Made by a program: the position numbers and the translations under genes. This document shows, in pieces, positions 24,603 to 32,017 of a stretch of DNA of 64,000 nt (position 1 is the stretch's first letter; each line of letters begins with the position of its first letter). The DNA is from Atlantibacter hermannii (lineage in GTDB: Bacteria > Pseudomonadota > Gammaproteobacteria > Enterobacterales > Enterobacteriaceae): the NCBI GenBank assembly GCA_900635495.1, contig LR134136.1, positions 2,170,001 through 2,234,000 of the forward strand. Reading direction: 5' to 3'. The notes under the pieces were generated by a model, which was not told the origin of the DNA, did no database searches, and saw nothing but the letters and a program-made list of their open reading frames with translations.

Positions 24603-24770
24603 ATGAAACTGAATTTAGCAAAACTGAAAGTGATTGCCCCTGAGTATCTGGCGGCGAACAAAGACGAAAAACCAGTCATTCTTGAAAAATATGGTATTGC
24701 ACGAAGCACATTATACGCAGCACTTAAACGTTATAACTTGGACGTTGTAAAGCAAGTAATGTTAGCGTAA
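24603..24770 (+). CDS. 55-residue helix-turn-helix-like protein
   Basis: A short frame of 55 residues, mostly helical, with a likely HTH in PVILEKYGIARSTLYAALKR (residues 24-43), like the recognition part of small phage regulators. ATG at 24603 with GGAAATT upstream; the nearest TATAAATA box is 71 bases upstream. A GC-rich hairpin follows the stop. It could regulate the switch region. Too short to assign to a family. Confidence 0.55.
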   Translation: MKLNLAKLKVIAPEYLAANKDEKPVILEKYGIARSTLYAALKRYNLDVVKQVMLA

Positions 24771-24901
24771 TAGATGTAAAAAGCCCCAGCCGTAAGGCCA
24801 GGGCAGTGAGTAGTAAAACCGTAGTACAACTTGTGAGAAATATATTATGAATAACACAATCGGCAATAGTGCCAAAACACGATATATTTATAGGTATCAT
24901 A

Positions 24902-25798
24902 ATGAACGAATTAAAATTAGTAGTAGACAACGATAACTTTTTTAAACTGACTGGCGAAGTAAACATTAGCGGTTCAACCTTCATTGGCAAGGAATTTAAA
25001 GGCCAGAAAGTTATGGCAGTTGAAGATTTAATGACTGTCACCGAAATGGAAAAAGAAGCAATCAAGAAAGTTATCCAGCGTATTAAAGATTACATGGTAT
25101 GCGGTGAGGATTATATTAAAGTTGATGGCGATGAACTTAGAAAACTCAAAGAAATCAGTGATTTTCACCAAGGGACAAATTGTCCCTTAGTCATCCCAGC
25201 AAGAACAGCACACTTGTTGTTTTTCACCCGCAACGGTTTAGATCAGATTACACAGAAAGTAGATGGTGGTCGGTTCTTGTGGGATGCGTTGAAACGGGAA
25301 TACTTCGACGTTGCAGAACAACCAGTGTTCAAAGTTCCTCAGACGTTCGCAGAAGCGTTAATGTTAGCGGGTCAGTTGGAAACAGAACGTGCTCAACTGG
25401 AACTGGAAAACAAAGAGAAAGAACAGTTGCTGATCCAGCAGGAAGAAGAACACGAAACCTTTCTTGATATGTTCTTTGATGAAGGTAAAGCGATCAATAT
25501 CGGTACATTCGCTAAGATTACCGGAGTGTTCGGCAAAATCCAGATGTTCGAATATCTTCGTAATTCCGGCGTGATGATGCAATCGAACGGCAACGAACCA
25601 TACCAGCAATATATGAAACACTTCAAAATATGTGGGATTCATAATACTCCACTGTTGAAATGTTCAAGCGCTAAATGGTTATTAAACCGCATGGTTAAAG
25701 ATAATCTGATTTCTAAATCTAAAAAAGAATGGTGTTACGAAGAAATCAAAGCTAAGTATTCAAATGATCTTGATGCTGTGTTAGCCGCAGCAATGTAA
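24902..25798 (+). CDS. phage antirepressor with KilA-C (ANT) domain
   Basis: 298 residues. The N-terminal ~150 residues hold a DNA-binding part with EDLMTVTEMEKEAIKKVIQR and PARTAHLLFFTRNGLDQIT. A coiled-coil linker follows (LAGQLETERAQLELENKEKE). The C-terminal KilA-C domain shows NIGTFAKITGVFGKIQMFEY and a wing region ending LLNRMVKDNLISK. Antirepressors bind or bypass the prophage repressor to trigger induction. The ATG at 24902 fits the family start better than the frame's earlier codon. No cognate repressor is seen in the window; it may have been in the deleted part. Confidence 0.87.
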   Translation: MNELKLVVDNDNFFKLTGEVNISGSTFIGKEFKGQKVMAVEDLMTVTEMEKEAIKKVIQRIKDYMVCGEDYIKVDGDELRKLKEISDFHQGTNCPLVIPARTAHLLFFTRNGLDQITQKVDGGRFLWDALKREYFDVAEQPVFKVPQTFAEALMLAGQLETERAQLELENKEKEQLLIQQEEEHETFLDMFFDEGKAINIGTFAKITGVFGKIQMFEYLRNSGVMMQSNGNEPYQQYMKHFKICGIHNTPLLKCSSAKWLLNRMVKDNLISKSKKEWCYEEIKAKYSNDLDAVLAAAM

Positions 25799-25804
25799 AT
25801 GAAA

Positions 25805-25828
25805 AAGCCCCTGCGCTAACAGGGGCTT
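25805..25828 (+). terminator. hairpin after the antirepressor gene
   Basis: Stem AAGCCCCT / AGGGGCTT directly after the stop. The T-run is weak (TTAT), so it may be only a partial terminator. Confidence 0.6.
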
Positions 25829-25911
25829 ATGAGGAAAATATAATGACTGTAATAACTACCTAATCAAGTGGCATTGCGAGTGCCACCTATAATAACACTT
25901 AAGGCACAAAC

Positions 25912-26469
25912 ATGAATTTCAATTTACGTATTCAAGATGGAAAGCGTTTTTATAACGATTGCATGAACTATTACTATATCGGAACAAGCAACACACAATC
26001 TATTGAACGTCTTTCTTATTTGTCACCTTTAACTATTTATGGCGACAACTTTAAAGGATTGAAATCATCCATCCGGGCAGAATATAAGAAAGAACACGCA
26101 CCACAATTACAAATGACCGGAGCGTTAAGAAAGCGATTCACTTTGATTGAACAAAAGATTTCTGAGTTGATGGATCACGACGAAACAATATACCGCGTTT
26201 TTTTTCATTATAATAGCCAGATGAGATCACCGATGGTGATCGTCTGCTTAGGCGTCCGTACAGGTAATATTGGAGGGATTGAAGAAGGAAGGGTAATAGT
26301 ATCAGGTGTGGACACAATCATTGAACAAGATCATTTTTTTCATGGATCACGTTGTGATTATTACCAGGGCGAGTGGAATTACATCACAAGTAAATCGGGT
26401 AAATTTTTTATTAATATTAATTGCGCTAAACGTGAGTATGAGAAACCGTTAGCGTACAGAGGGAAATAA
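25912..26469 (+). CDS. phage protein of unknown function
   Basis: 185 residues, no family recognised. The first half has MNFNLRIQDGKRFYNDCMNY and a basic segment SSIRAEYKKEHAPQLQ; the second half is beta-rich (IYRVFFHYNSQMRSPMVIVC, GKFFININCAKREY). No signal peptide or membrane segment. A TATAAT element lies about 20 bases upstream of the ATG at 25912. Its stop is two bases before the next start, so the two genes are co-translated. Confidence 0.7.
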   Translation: MNFNLRIQDGKRFYNDCMNYYYIGTSNTQSIERLSYLSPLTIYGDNFKGLKSSIRAEYKKEHAPQLQMTGALRKRFTLIEQKISELMDHDETIYRVFFHYNSQMRSPMVIVCLGVRTGNIGGIEEGRVIVSGVDTIIEQDHFFHGSRCDYYQGEWNYITSKSGKFFININCAKREYEKPLAYRGK

Positions 26470-26471
26470 TA

Positions 26472-27101
26472 ATGAGTGAACAAAAAGCAGGACGTGGTCA
26501 CGCGGGTAAGAAGCGCAAAGAAGAACGCGCAAAACAACTAATCGGAACCCGTTACACTTCGAAAGATGGTGAATTTGAAATCATCGGATATGACGGCAAT
26601 ACACGCGTTACTGTAAAGTTTACATCAACAGGATACGAAACGGTAACATCAATGTACGCAATTCAACAGGGAAGGGTACACGACCGTTATCACCCGTCTA
26701 TTTTCGGGATCGGATACATCGATGATAAATTCCCGATTGATTCAAAGGTACGAAAGAAAGCGTATTTAATGTGGTACGCGATGTTAGAGCGTTGCACAGA
26801 TCCAGATAACCACAATTACAATGATGTTACTATTGACCCACGATGGCATTCGTTTAAAAACTTCTGTGAGGATATTAAGGAACTTGAAGGGTACGACCGC
26901 TGGTTAAATCAGCGATACATCGCGATTGACAAGGATATAAAGATTAAAGGCAACCGGGTATACGGTAAAGAATTCTGTAAGTTCGTTACAGTAGGCGAAA
27001 ATGCGATTGACGCGGTAGCCCGCAAGATGGAAAAGCAGTGGATAGCAAAACAACAGAAGCCTAAACCTGAACCTGTTTCGGTATTATCCGTTCAGTGGTA
27101 G
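26472..27101 (+). CDS. phage protein resembling AP2/HNH-associated homing proteins
   Basis: 209 residues, basic N-terminus (KAGRGHAGKKRKEERAKQ). The centre has YLMWYAMLERCTDPDNHNYN followed by DPRWHSFKNFCEDI, a pattern common in phage proteins related to AP2-domain or HNH homing endonucleases, then IDKDIKIKGNRVYGKEFC. No HNH motif is visible, so it may bind DNA without cutting. A GCCCC/GGGGC hairpin follows the stop (27099-27117). Low certainty on role; certainty that it is a gene is good. Confidence 0.65.
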   Translation: MSEQKAGRGHAGKKRKEERAKQLIGTRYTSKDGEFEIIGYDGNTRVTVKFTSTGYETVTSMYAIQQGRVHDRYHPSIFGIGYIDDKFPIDSKVRKKAYLMWYAMLERCTDPDNHNYNDVTIDPRWHSFKNFCEDIKELEGYDRWLNQRYIAIDKDIKIKGNRVYGKEFCKFVTVGENAIDAVARKMEKQWIAKQQKPKPEPVSVLSVQW

Positions 27102-27115
27102 CCCCCGATTAGGGG

Positions 27116-27169
27116 CTATCCGAACAACACAATCAAGCAGCAGCAGAAAAAGAAAAAGCCCATCATCAT
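27116..27169 (-). CDS. possible 17-residue hydrophobic peptide
   Basis: A minimal frame MMMGFFFFCCCLIVLFG with GGGGAAGA just upstream. Its first ATG overlaps the distal stop of the frame continuing past TerS. Such a peptide would insert in a membrane. It may be chance; no family is known to me. Confidence 0.25.
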   Translation of the reverse strand: MMMGFFFFCCCLIVLFG

Positions 27170-27246
27170 TCTTCCCCTTCATTAAAAAAATCGGGTTCAT
27201 CGGCGTCCATATCCGGTTCTGTAATTACCGGAACAGGTTCAGCCGG
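27166..27246 (-). other. open frame continuing past the TerS stop codon
   Basis: After the TAA of TerS, the same frame stays open for 26 more codons, reading PAEPVPVITEPDMDADEPDF then FNEGEE and TGA. The composition (acidic, Pro-rich) matches a normal C-terminal tail, which suggests that TerS was longer and gained a nonsense mutation. Confidence 0.5.
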
Positions 27247-27774
27247 TTACGGGTATGTGGTTTCGTTGTCTTCGCTGATATCGGTTAGATCAGGATCATC
27301 AAAGAAACTATCAGATTCCATCACTGCCCCGATCTCGTTTAAACGCTCCACAATGACACGCTGGAGGGCTTCTTTTAACGTCCTGGTGTCGGTGGCTTGT
27401 TCAAGAAGAAAACGGGCCTGTGTAGTTGAAATTTGGGTCATTGACGTTCGAACCTGCGAACAGTATTTCGATAATGCTTCCTGAACCAGGGCAACAGGTA
27501 TTAGCGAGCCAGCTTGGGTACGTTCATCCATCTCTGCGATTCGGGCTTCGGCCTCTGCGCGTTTTAGCTTCGCAAGTTTAAGTTTTTCGGACGTGTCTAA
27601 ATCTTTAAGCGGATCCAGAATATTTTTCACAATCCAGTCTGTTGAATCTTTCTCTGGATATTTTTTCTTGTTGGTATCGTATGGGATCCCACGCTCACGC
27701 CACTTTTGAACACCCTGGATACTGAAACCATATCGACGGGCAATTTCGGACGCGGTAATAAAATTTTGTTCCAT
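27247..27774 (-). CDS. terminase small subunit, Nu1-like
   Basis: 175 residues. The N-terminus is a winged-helix or MerR-like HTH (ITASEIARRYGFSIQGVQKW, RERGIPYD) as in lambda gpNu1, which binds cos. A coiled coil follows (SEKLKLAKLKRAEAEARIAE), then a region similar to phage TerS oligomerisation helices. The last residues ETTYP end at a TAA that may be a mutation (see the open frame beyond). It starts 50 bases after a perfect TATAAATA box. It is separated from TerL by 5 kb of other genes, which is unusual. Confidence 0.82.
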   Translation of the reverse strand: MEQNFITASEIARRYGFSIQGVQKWRERGIPYDTNKKKYPEKDSTDWIVKNILDPLKDLDTSEKLKLAKLKRAEAEARIAEMDERTQAGSLIPVALVQEALSKYCSQVRTSMTQISTTQARFLLEQATDTRTLKEALQRVIVERLNEIGAVMESDSFFDDPDLTDISEDNETTYP

Positions 27775-27800
27775 TTGCGTAATCTCTGTGTGAAATATTT

Positions 27801-27832
27801 CGCAAGGTTTACCCTTGCTGGATTTATTTATA
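27801..27832 (-). promoter_or_regulatory. TATAAATA box and hairpin upstream of TerS
   Basis: Minus strand: TATAAATA (27825-27832), then GCAAGG gtaaa CCTTGC (27803-27819), then GAGATTACGCAA and the ATG at 27774. Identical core to the T4 late promoter; likely start of the late transcript if the box is a promoter. Confidence 0.6.
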
Positions 27833-28156
27833 CCGGGAAAAAACGGGTTAATTATTTGAGTGTAAATTGAACGTTTTCGTGAAAGTTGTATTACAAATTG
27901 GTTTCATTCGAAGAAGTTTTAGTACTGTGCGAAAATAGAAAATTGTTGAAAAAATCTTGCGGAATATTTTTGATAGGTTCTGACTATTGTAACTTAACCA
28001 ACTTTAAAAAAATATATATGACTCAAAAACCGGGGGCGTGAAATTACGCATTTGTGTAACAGGTCCAGAGGACCCGTTTGATTTTTGATCAGAACCGCAT
28101 ATATTTAAAACTAATTATATTATTATATCCTTTTCTACTTTATGACAGGGAAGGGT
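27833..28156. other. intergenic region between TerS and the membrane protein gene
   Basis: About 320 AT-rich bases between divergent genes. A hairpin GGTCC AGA GGACC followed by TTTGATTTTT (about 28062-28086) may end an unseen rightward transcript. No gene is visible. Confidence 0.5.
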
Positions 28157-28495
28157 ATGCATTCAGATTGGATAGTTCCACTTATCGGTATATGCTCAAT
28201 TATTTGTGGTGTTACTATGTTTTTCTTATTCAGGGCAAATGAACTCAACAGATTAGGAAGGAGTTTGATTTTAGCCTCCCTTGCCTTTTTTGTTTATCTG
28301 AACCATTTTGTGCTTAGGGCCATGATACAACGGCTTGCCGACAAATCAGGTTTTGTTAATGTATACGACTATATCTTTTTATCTGAGATTATTTATAATC
28401 TTACCTGTGCAATGGTTGCTTATATTTTGGCGTCTTCTTTTGGCGGTTACTTGGGTGCGAAGAGAAAATTTAAAAATAAACAACGTTCAAAATAA
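28157..28495 (+). CDS. small three-span membrane protein, phage cargo
   Basis: 112 residues from the ATG at 28157, chosen because AGGGAAGGG precedes it; an ATG at 28142 is also in frame. Predicted spans: WIVPLIGICSIICGVTMFFL, SLILASLAFFVYLNHFVL, and LTCAMVAYILASSFGGYLG. The C-terminus is basic (KRKFKNKQRSK). It stands alone between the late genes and the flagellin cassette. Superinfection exclusion or another host-modifying role is possible but nothing in the sequence proves it. Family not recognised. Confidence 0.6.
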   Translation: MHSDWIVPLIGICSIICGVTMFFLFRANELNRLGRSLILASLAFFVYLNHFVLRAMIQRLADKSGFVNVYDYIFLSEIIYNLTCAMVAYILASSFGGYLGAKRKFKNKQRSK

Positions 28496-28563
28496 AGTCA
28501 ATTATTGTCCCATACTTTGCTATGCATATGGGACTTATCATATGTCTGAATTATTAGAAACAA

Positions 28564-29094
28564 TCAATTTTCTACGTAATCATCAGACGTGATACGGTTA
28601 ACCCAATCGAATAAAACTTGCACATGATTACCGTTGGGCTTTATTAGACCTACCTGGCAAGCGTTAACTCCAGTAGTCTTACCTTCGATAACGCGACCAT
28701 CACCCATATAAACCCTTATGCCTACGCCCTGTTGAAAGCATTTATTACAGATCGAGAAGAAGTCTTTACGGGTAGGTTCGGTAACGGAAGTGTTGAATCG
28801 TTCCGGTTCAATCAGATACGGTTTAACGCCTGAATCAACAGGCAGTTCTTCTAACGATGCGATGTATTCCATTGAAATTTTTATCCGCTTCGTACCTTTG
28901 GGTCTGCTTGAAGCGTAGATAACTTTCTCTTCAGGATAAAACTTTGCAACATAACCTATGATTGATAGCCCGTTGCAACTAACCACTTTGACCGGAACGT
29001 CATTAAACCGAAGAAACTGAAGTCTTCTGGACAAAAGGGAATAATCGCGGGGCCAAACTTCAGCTTCCCTTCCGTATGTGATGTCGTTAACCAT
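28564..29094 (-). CDS. fljA: FljA-like repressor of the alternative flagellin
   Basis: 176 residues from the ATG at 29094 (a TTG six bases upstream is also in frame). It matches Salmonella FljA over its whole length: NDITYGREAEVWPRDYS at the start, RRLQFLRFNDVPVKVVS, then RKDFFSICNKCFQQGVGI and GKTTGVNACQVG near the end. In Salmonella, FljA binds the fliC leader mRNA and blocks synthesis of phase-1 flagellin while FljB is made. Here it is downstream of a flagellin gene, the same order as fljBA, with a terminator between them. A partner fliC would be elsewhere on the chromosome. Confidence 0.9.
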   Translation of the reverse strand: MVNDITYGREAEVWPRDYSLLSRRLQFLRFNDVPVKVVSCNGLSIIGYVAKFYPEEKVIYASSRPKGTKRIKISMEYIASLEELPVDSGVKPYLIEPERFNTSVTEPTRKDFFSICNKCFQQGVGIRVYMGDGRVIEGKTTGVNACQVGLIKPNGNHVQVLFDWVNRITSDDYVEN

Positions 29095-29146
29095 TAGCAA
29101 TACCTACAACTAAATCATTACGATAAACAAAATTTACAAATAAAAA

Positions 29147-29166
29147 AACCCCACCGAAGCGGGGTT
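29147..29166 (-). terminator. terminator between flagellin and fljA
   Basis: Minus-strand stem AACCCC / GGGGTT with a CTTCGG-type loop, followed by T7. It would reduce fljA transcription relative to flagellin, unless read through. Confidence 0.85.
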
Positions 29167-29183
29167 TATCAAGGTTTTGCGGA

Positions 29184-30782
29184 TTAACGCAGCAGGGACA
29201 GAACGTTCTGAGTCGTCTGGTTAGCTTGTGCCAGAACAGAAGTACCAGCCTGTTGCAGGATCTGTGCACGGGACATGTTGGATACTTCGGTCGCGTAGTC
29301 AGCATCTTCGATACGGCTACGAGCAGATGAAAGGTTATTGATTGTATTACCCAAGTTAGTGATAGTTGAATCGAAACGGTTCTGCACTGCACCTAAGTCA
29401 GAGCGAAGGCTATCCACTTGTTGTAATGCTTTATCAATTGAACTTAATGGATCTACTACTGCCTTAGTACCAACTTCTACTTTACCAGTATCTTTGTCAG
29501 CGGTAGCGTTATAGTAAGTAACGTTATTATTCTCGTCAGTGTTCTTGATAAAGAATTGAGTTGTGGTTTTGCCACTATCATCTTTAACTTGACGTGATAA
29601 AAGTTCATTTGTACCAGCTAATGTATCATTTACTTTTGTCATATCAGCAGCTACTGGTGGTTTTGCTACAACCGCAGCAGTGCCTGGTAAATCTAGTACA
29701 TTTTTATTACTTACAGCCGTAAAACCAGTTGAAACATCTACTACAATAGCATCTTTTTGTTTAAGTGTTACTGCACCTGTAGCGAGATCGATTTTGTTAT
29801 CGACTCCATCAATAGTCCAAGAGTCTGTGCCATTTTTTACAACTAATTGTCCGTCTGCATCACGGCGATGCACAGCAAATGTTGCAGCAGGCGCTGTATT
29901 TTCTTGAGAAGCAGTGGATTTGATGTCTTTAAGCTCAACAATACTTCCATCATTTACAAAAGTCGCATTAGCATCACCACTACTTGCCGCACCTGTAATT
30001 GCACCTGATGAAGTATTGAAGGTTACTTTATTAGTTGCCGAATCATAGGTAGCAGCATAAAAATCAGTGCCAACTTTAACTGCGAGCTTACCGATGTCTG
30101 CAGCAGGTGTTGCACCGTCAAGAACGACCAGCTCACCTTGAGTTGCTTTAGGAGGGAATTCTAAGTTTACTTTTTTTGCAGCAACAGCAGCAACTGCATC
30201 TGTTTTGGGGGTAACTGTTGTGGTTTCTTTAAGATCTTTGCTGCTGACTTGATTTGTTATATCCAATTTATCAAGCCCAAGAGTTTTGGAAGTAATCTCT
30301 CGAAGATTTATTTCGATGCTTTCGCCGTCGTTCGCGCCGACTTGGATTTTCATGGTCTGGTCGCTTGCCAGTACTTTTACGCCGTTAAACTGAGTCTGAC
30401 CAGAAACGCGGTCAATTTCGTCCAGACGTTGTTTGATTTCAGCCTGAATTGATTTCAAGTCAGAATCGGAGTTTGTACCGCTGGTCGCCTGAACAGACAA
30501 CTCACGTACACGCTGCAGGTTGTTGTTAATTTCAGACAGCGAGCCTTCCGTGGTTTGTGCAACAGAGATACCGTCATTGGCGTTACGGGAAGCCTGAGTC
30601 AGGCCTTTGATGTTTGCGGTAAAACGGTTAGCAATCGCCTGGCCAGCGGCGTCGTCTTTAGCGCTGTTGATACGCAGACCAGAAGACAAACGCTCAATAG
30701 CGGAGCTAAGGGAAGACTGGGATTTGTTCAGGTTATTTTGGGTCAACAGCGACAGGCTGTTAGTGTTGATAACTTGTGCCAT
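29184..30782 (-). CDS. fljB: flagellin (FljB/FliC family), prophage-borne
   Basis: A complete 532-residue flagellin. The N-terminal D0/D1 region (about 1-175) is nearly the enteric consensus: MAQVINTNSLSLLTQNNLNK, then SSAIERLSSGLRINSAKDDA. The C-terminal D1/D0 region (about 440-532) ends VLAQANQTTQNVLSLLR. The middle (about 180-435) is variable surface-exposed sequence with many Asp, Thr and Ala, and sets the H antigen. There is no sign of decay. It has its own sigma-28 promoter and an AAGGAAAA ribosome binding site, and is followed by fljA. The symbol follows the Salmonella fljBA arrangement; E. coli fln/flk-type flagellins are equally good names. Confidence 0.95.
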   Translation of the reverse strand: MAQVINTNSLSLLTQNNLNKSQSSLSSAIERLSSGLRINSAKDDAAGQAIANRFTANIKGLTQASRNANDGISVAQTTEGSLSEINNNLQRVRELSVQATSGTNSDSDLKSIQAEIKQRLDEIDRVSGQTQFNGVKVLASDQTMKIQVGANDGESIEINLREITSKTLGLDKLDITNQVSSKDLKETTTVTPKTDAVAAVAAKKVNLEFPPKATQGELVVLDGATPAADIGKLAVKVGTDFYAATYDSATNKVTFNTSSGAITGAASSGDANATFVNDGSIVELKDIKSTASQENTAPAATFAVHRRDADGQLVVKNGTDSWTIDGVDNKIDLATGAVTLKQKDAIVVDVSTGFTAVSNKNVLDLPGTAAVVAKPPVAADMTKVNDTLAGTNELLSRQVKDDSGKTTTQFFIKNTDENNNVTYYNATADKDTGKVEVGTKAVVDPLSSIDKALQQVDSLRSDLGAVQNRFDSTITNLGNTINNLSSARSRIEDADYATEVSNMSRAQILQQAGTSVLAQANQTTQNVLSLLR

Positions 30783-30833
30783 AAAATTTTCCTTTTAGGT
30801 TTATTACGCCAGGCGTGCCTGTGTCACTACAAG

Positions 30834-30860
30834 TTATCGTCAGGTCATTTATAAACTTTA
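30834..30860 (-). promoter_or_regulatory. sigma-28 (FliA) promoter of the flagellin gene
   Basis: Minus strand: TAAAGTTT (30853-30860), 11-base spacer, GACGATAA (30834-30841). The consensus is TAAAGTTT-N11-GCCGATAA, so 15 of 16 bases match with perfect spacing. It puts the prophage flagellin under control of the host flagellar cascade. About 51 bases lie between the box and the ATG. Confidence 0.92.
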
Positions 30861-31029
30861 TAACTTTTTATCGCATTTTTTAATGTTTTGATTTTCTTGG
30901 CTATTTTCGGATTGAAAGGTGGGGGTGTACTTCTAACTCACTGTAAATTAAGGAATGTAATTAAGCGTTCGTTAGGGTTACACATTGACGTATTTCAGAT
31001 TTCAAGCACTGCCGATGATCACTCAAGCA

Positions 31030-31893
31030 TTAGCAATTACATACCGCATCTAGCATGAGGCGCATGTCATCGTCACGTGTATTTTTAGACGAGGAATACA
31101 GGGTAACCGCGAACGCCTTGTTTCCATCAGGTAAAGTATAAAATAACGCCAGATTAAAGAATGAAGGTGCAAGTGTTCCTGTTTTCCCACCTTGAACTCT
31201 TCCGTCCTTGAGCATCTCAATGGTGTTTTGTATTGGTATCAGACGTGGCCTGGGTCCGGCAACTTTAAGCACATGCTTTCGTTTACTCCAGGTATCAATA
31301 ATTGCTGGGTATTTTACTGCTTCGTACATCAATCGACCAATATCACGCGCACAAGTTCGTTGCCCTCTGGCCCCTAAGCCATGAGCATTTATGAACATTG
31401 ATTCGAACATCCCTATGTCCATAGCTGTTTTATTCATTTCATTTATGAATTTGGCAACATACACAGAATCGATATGCTTTTCATTATCAGCAATGTCGAA
31501 TAACAATTTTCCGAATATTCGCGCTATCGCTGATGCGGTCATGTTACTCGAAGGCAAGAACATGTTATGCAAGGCATCCCAAAATGTAATCACGTCACCA
31601 CATTGAAGGTTTGCACCTGAACCACCGCACTGCATATCAGATTCTCCGATTATTACAGGTCTGTTCAAGTTGGAGTCGATACGTAATGCTGTTACAGCAG
31701 TAAGAATTTTTGTAAGAGATGCCGGTTGCACTAACTTTAATGGATTCATTTCGTATAAGGCATCCTTAGCAGTGGGAACACTTGATGATGCTGTGTAAAC
31801 AGCGGCACTTTTTGCGGTCAGTTGTAACTCAGTTGAGTTAGCTTTCGACGGGATATATAAGTTATCAACGTTCACTGATGAGTATCCTTCCAT
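31030..31893 (-). CDS. D-alanyl-D-alanine carboxypeptidase (S11) homologue without signal peptide
   Basis: 287 residues from ATG 31893, which follows AAAGAG. All three penicillin-binding motifs are present in order: SLTK (nucleophile Ser, near residue 58), SSN (near 114), and KTG in GGKTGT (near 236). The family normally has a signal peptide; none is seen. The frame stays open upstream through PLLNLQYHFRKIDNN to a TAA near 31999, without an ATG, so the N-terminus may have been lost near attR. It trims peptidoglycan side chains in known members. A role near the flagellar cassette is unknown. Confidence 0.75.
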   Translation of the reverse strand: MEGYSSVNVDNLYIPSKANSTELQLTAKSAAVYTASSSVPTAKDALYEMNPLKLVQPASLTKILTAVTALRIDSNLNRPVIIGESDMQCGGSGANLQCGDVITFWDALHNMFLPSSNMTASAIARIFGKLLFDIADNEKHIDSVYVAKFINEMNKTAMDIGMFESMFINAHGLGARGQRTCARDIGRLMYEAVKYPAIIDTWSKRKHVLKVAGPRPRLIPIQNTIEMLKDGRVQGGKTGTLAPSFFNLALFYTLPDGNKAFAVTLYSSSKNTRDDDMRLMLDAVCNC

Positions 31894-32017
31894 GCTCTTT
31901 GGTAATGACCACAACAAGTTATTATCTATTTTGCGGAAATGATATTGCAAATTCAAAAGAGGGGAATCGAAAGGACGAAACAGTTGATGGTAGAATGTAG
32001 GTTAAAAAATCATCAAT

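Noticed and set aside
24847..24936. 29-codon frame overlapping the antirepressor start
   Set aside because: Could be a leader peptide, but the ribosome binding site is weak and the overlap is simply inherent to the antirepressor 5' end.
25912..26469. 185-residue protein considered as a gp55-like late sigma factor
   Set aside because: The length matches T4 gp55, but no sigma region 2-like motif is visible and the composition is beta-rich, so it is left as unknown.
28335..28592. 85-residue plus-strand frame
   Set aside because: Overlaps the membrane protein gene in another frame and runs into fljA antisense; the membrane protein frame has the better ribosome binding site.
30783..31029. Hin-type invertible segment around the flagellin promoter
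   Set aside because: No inverted repeats flanking the sigma-28 promoter and no small DNA invertase gene; the only serine recombinase is a large integrase type and is truncated.
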